Part shown: in pieces, positions 5,959 through 7,869 of the stretch | How the letters are laid out: each line of letters begins with the position of its first letter | How positions within the stretch are numbered: position 1 is the stretch's first letter | NCBI GenBank assembly: GCA_902494375.1 | Contig: CABUTL010000054.1 | Span: forward strand, 1 to 7,869 | From: an uncultured Collinsella sp. | GTDB taxonomy: Bacteria; Actinomycetota; Coriobacteriia; Coriobacteriales; Coriobacteriaceae | DNA length: 7,869 bases | Direction of reading: 5' to 3' | The notes under the pieces: generated by a model | What the model was told of the DNA's origin: nothing | The model's database searches: none | The model's input: the letters and a program-made list of their open reading frames with translations, nothing else | Translations under genes and position numbers: made by a program

Positions 5959-7122
5959 ATGCGTAAGATTAAGACCATCGACGACATCACTAAAGACGGC
6001 AAAGTCGAGTTTGGCGAGGGCTACGAATTTGTGAGCACCGCCGAAGAGGCCGACGCCATCCTGATGCGCTCGACCGACCTGCACGGCTACGAGCTGCCCG
6101 AGGGCATCCGCGCCATCGCCCGCTGCGGCGCCGGCGTCAACAACATCCCCGTCGAGGAGTACGCCAAGAAGGGCGTCGTCGTCTTTAACTCCCCCGGCGC
6201 CAACAGCAACGCCGTCAAGGAGCTCGTCCTAGGCATGCTGGTGCTCTCGAGCCGCGGCGTGGTGCAATCGATGAACTGGGTGCGCGACAACGCCGACGAT
6301 CCCGAGATCCAGGTCGATGCCGAGAAGGCCAAGAAGGCCTTTGTGGGCCGCGAGCTCAAGGGCAAGCGCATCGGCGTCATCGGCCTGGGCAACGTGGGCT
6401 CCAAGGTAGCCAACGCCTGCGTCGATCTGGGCATGGACGTCTACGGCTACGATCCGTTCATTTCCGTCGAGCACGCATGGGTGCTGAGCCGCGAAGTGCA
6501 GCGCGTAGGCACGCTCGAGGACCTGTGCCGCGGCTGCGACTACCTCACCGTGCACGTACCCAGCAAGGCCGACACCATCGGTATGATCAGCACCCAGCAG
6601 ATCGATCTGCTGGCACCCGACGCCGTGCTCATCAACTACGCGCGAGAGACCATCATCGACGAAGACGCCGTCGACGCCGCCCTGCGCGAGGGCAAGCTCA
6701 GCTGGTTTAGCTGCGACTTCGCCACGCCCAAGACGGTCAAGATGCCCAATACGTTTATCACCACGCATTCGGGCGCCGGCACCGGTGAGGCTGAAGCCAA
6801 CTGCGCAGACATGGCCATCAGCGAGCTCAAGGATTACCTGGAGAACGGCAACATCGCACATAGCGTCAACTACCCCACCTGCAGCATGGGCAAGGCGCGC
6901 GCCGCAAGCCGCATCGCCTGCCTGCACGCCAACGTGCCCAACATGATCGGCCAGATCACGGCCATTCTTGCCAAGGACAACGCCAACGTGCAGCGTATGA
7001 CCAACGAGTCCGCTGGCGAGAACGCCTACACCATGTTCGACACCGACGAGCACCTGGACAGCAGCACCATCGAGGCGCTCAAGCAGATTCCGTCGATGTA
7101 TCGCGTGCGCGTGATCAAGTAG
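5959..7122 (+). CDS. serA: D-3-phosphoglycerate dehydrogenase, ACT-domain type
   Basis: SerA oxidises 3-phosphoglycerate to 3-phosphohydroxypyruvate with NAD, the first step of serine synthesis, feeding the adjacent SerC. The 387-residue protein has the substrate-side segment G-A-G-V-N-N (~58-63), N-S-P-G-A-N-S-N-A-V-K-E, the NAD-binding G-L-G-N-V-G (142-147) with D165 ending the second strand, the catalytic Arg in N-Y-A-R (R229), the catalytic His in T-H-S-G-A-G-T (H270) and a C-terminal ACT domain (about 312-387), typical of serine-feedback forms. It resembles the short clostridial-type SerA. Oddly, where that family has D-F-P-N-E with the catalytic Glu, this protein has D253-F-A-T-P-K without a Glu, and the residue after R229 is Glu instead of the usual Gly. 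The start follows AAGGAG (5946-5951) at 7 nt. The SerA role is strongly supported by serC next door, less so by the active site alone. Confidence 0.9.
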   Translation: MRKIKTIDDITKDGKVEFGEGYEFVSTAEEADAILMRSTDLHGYELPEGIRAIARCGAGVNNIPVEEYAKKGVVVFNSPGANSNAVKELVLGMLVLSSRGVVQSMNWVRDNADDPEIQVDAEKAKKAFVGRELKGKRIGVIGLGNVGSKVANACVDLGMDVYGYDPFISVEHAWVLSREVQRVGTLEDLCRGCDYLTVHVPSKADTIGMISTQQIDLLAPDAVLINYARETIIDEDAVDAALREGKLSWFSCDFATPKTVKMPNTFITTHSGAGTGEAEANCADMAISELKDYLENGNIAHSVNYPTCSMGKARAASRIACLHANVPNMIGQITAILAKDNANVQRMTNESAGENAYTMFDTDEHLDSSTIEALKQIPSMYRVRVIK

Positions 7123-7134
7123 CGCCGACTGACC

Positions 7135-7167
7135 TGACGGGCAGCTCCCCATGTGGCCTGCCCGTCA
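7135..7167 (+). terminator. First hairpin after serA
   Basis: A perfect 10-bp stem, TGACGGGCAG (7135-7144) with CTGCCCGTCA (7158-7167), encloses a 13-nt loop. No T-run follows, so it may act as a 3' stabiliser or an auxiliary terminator ahead of the stronger one. Confidence 0.55.
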
Positions 7168-7184
7168 CTGACATTGAATGCCCG

Positions 7185-7221
7185 CGGGGGTGCCTTTCGC
7201 ACGAGAGGCGCCCCCGTTTTT
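7185..7221 (+). terminator. Rho-independent terminator of serA (serC-serA unit)
   Basis: An 11-bp GC-rich stem, CGGGGGTGCCT (7185-7195) with AGGCGCCCCCG (7206-7216), contains one T-G wobble and is followed directly by TTTTT (7217-7221). This is a classical intrinsic terminator and separates serine biosynthesis from the next gene. Confidence 0.9.
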
Positions 7222-7260
7222 GTGAGCGCTCCATTAAGTGCACCGAGCCGCTTCTTGGCA

Positions 7261-7296
7261 TACAATCTGTATGTTGACCTAACTATCTGTGAGGTG
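7261..7296 (+). promoter_or_regulatory. Candidate -10 and ribosome binding site of the M20 peptidase gene
   Basis: TACAAT at 7261-7266 is a good -10-like hexamer between the serA terminator and the next gene; no convincing -35 lies 16-18 nt upstream. An alternative is TTGGCA (7255-7260) as a -35 with a poor -10 near 7280. The ribosome site GAGGTG (7291-7296) sits just before ATG 7300. Confidence 0.3.
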
Positions 7297-7299
7297 CCT

Positions 7300-7869
7300 A
7301 TGGTTGATACAGATTTTGCTTGGCGGCTTACGCAGGGGCTCGTGCGGATCGACAGTTCCGACCCAGGTGCGTATGAGGGCGAGATTGAACGCTATATCAA
7401 AGCGTTGGTTGAGGAACGGTTAGCGCAGCTGAGCCATCCGGTACTCGATGCCGTGCAGATTGCAGAGCACGAAGTACTCCCCGGGCGCCGCAACCTTATG
7501 GTCACCGTGCCGGGACTGAGCGACGAGCCACGGCTCGTCTATATCTGCCATATGGATACCGTTACGCTGGGCGATGGCTGGGACGCGGACATTCCGCCGC
7601 TCGGAGCGATCGTGCGCAACGATAAACTCTATGGCCGCGGTGCCTGCGATATGAAGGGTGGCCTGGCCTGCGCCATTGCCGCACTGGTCCATACGCTCGA
7701 GCGCGTGGCGGCAGAAGGCGAGCTGCCCCGCCGTGGCTTCTCACTCATTTGCTCGGTCGACGAGGAGGACTTTATGCGCGGCTCAGAGGCAGCCATCGAT
7801 GCCGGCTGGGTCGGCTCGCGTGAATGGGTGCTGGACACCGAGCCCACCGACGGGCAGATTCAGGTGGCC
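7300..7869 (+). CDS. M20-family metallopeptidase (ArgE/DapE/CPG2-like), 3' partial
   Basis: Only the first 190 residues are present; the frame continues past the right edge. It is a di-zinc amidohydrolase of family M20, which removes acyl groups or cleaves small peptides and amino-acid conjugates. The catalytic domain motifs are H84-M-D86-T-V (first zinc ligand and its Asp), G-R-G-A-C-D117-M-K-G-G (bridging Asp), D-E155-E156-D (general base Glu and zinc ligand) and E181-P-T, the next expected ligand. The last zinc-binding His and the dimerisation domain would lie outside the window. Substrate cannot be assigned: acetylornithine, succinyl-diaminopimelate or dipeptides are all possible for this fold. 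The start is supported by GAGGTG at 7291-7296. The upstream terminator suggests its own promoter. Confidence 0.9.
   Translation, partial: MVDTDFAWRLTQGLVRIDSSDPGAYEGEIERYIKALVEERLAQLSHPVLDAVQIAEHEVLPGRRNLMVTVPGLSDEPRLVYICHMDTVTLGDGWDADIPPLGAIVRNDKLYGRGACDMKGGLACAIAALVHTLERVAAEGELPRRGFSLICSVDEEDFMRGSEAAIDAGWVGSREWVLDTEPTDGQIQVA

Noticed and set aside
6229..7152. Minus-strand ORF (307 codons) opposite serA
   Set aside because: It is an antisense shadow of serA and crosses into the region of the downstream hairpin.

Overview
The window is high-GC bacterial DNA with a strong preference for G or C at the third codon position. Gene content and protein style suggest a Gram-positive gut actinobacterium of the class Coriobacteriia, with Collinsella or a close relative as the best guess. 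That placement rests on overall resemblance, not on a marker gene.

Layout: (1) positions 3-1517 (+) hold a 12-helix MOP-superfamily polysaccharide flippase whose reading frame is already open at the left edge. (2) Positions 1518-1841 have no gene; they carry a perfect 18-bp inverted repeat enclosing 87 nt (a small MITE-like or structured element) and several short motifs that recur elsewhere in the window. (3) Positions 1842-2681 (-) encode a PPP-type metallophosphatase (PrpE/ApaH-like). (4) Positions 2682-2934 are a divergent intergenic region with small palindromes and a plausible promoter for the phosphatase. (5) Positions 2935-4536 (+) encode a CPA1-type cation/proton antiporter with two C-terminal RCK_C-like regulatory domains. 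(6) Positions 4537-4763 hold a possible tiny ORF or remnant and the serC promoter region. (7) serC (4764-5888) and serA (5959-7122) form a serine-biosynthesis pair in which each gene has its own good ribosome binding site; serA is followed by two hairpins, the second a clear rho-independent terminator. (8) An M20-family metallopeptidase starts at 7300 (+) and runs off the right edge.

How the genes work together: SerA oxidises 3-phosphoglycerate to 3-phosphohydroxypyruvate and SerC transaminates it to phosphoserine; serB is not in the window. The antiporter handles monovalent-cation and pH balance. The other genes look like independent housekeeping functions. I see no CRISPR array, tRNA, rRNA, complete transposase or obvious defence system. 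The least ordinary items are the inverted-repeat element with its surrounding intergenic motifs, and a SerA that appears to lack the usual catalytic glutamate.
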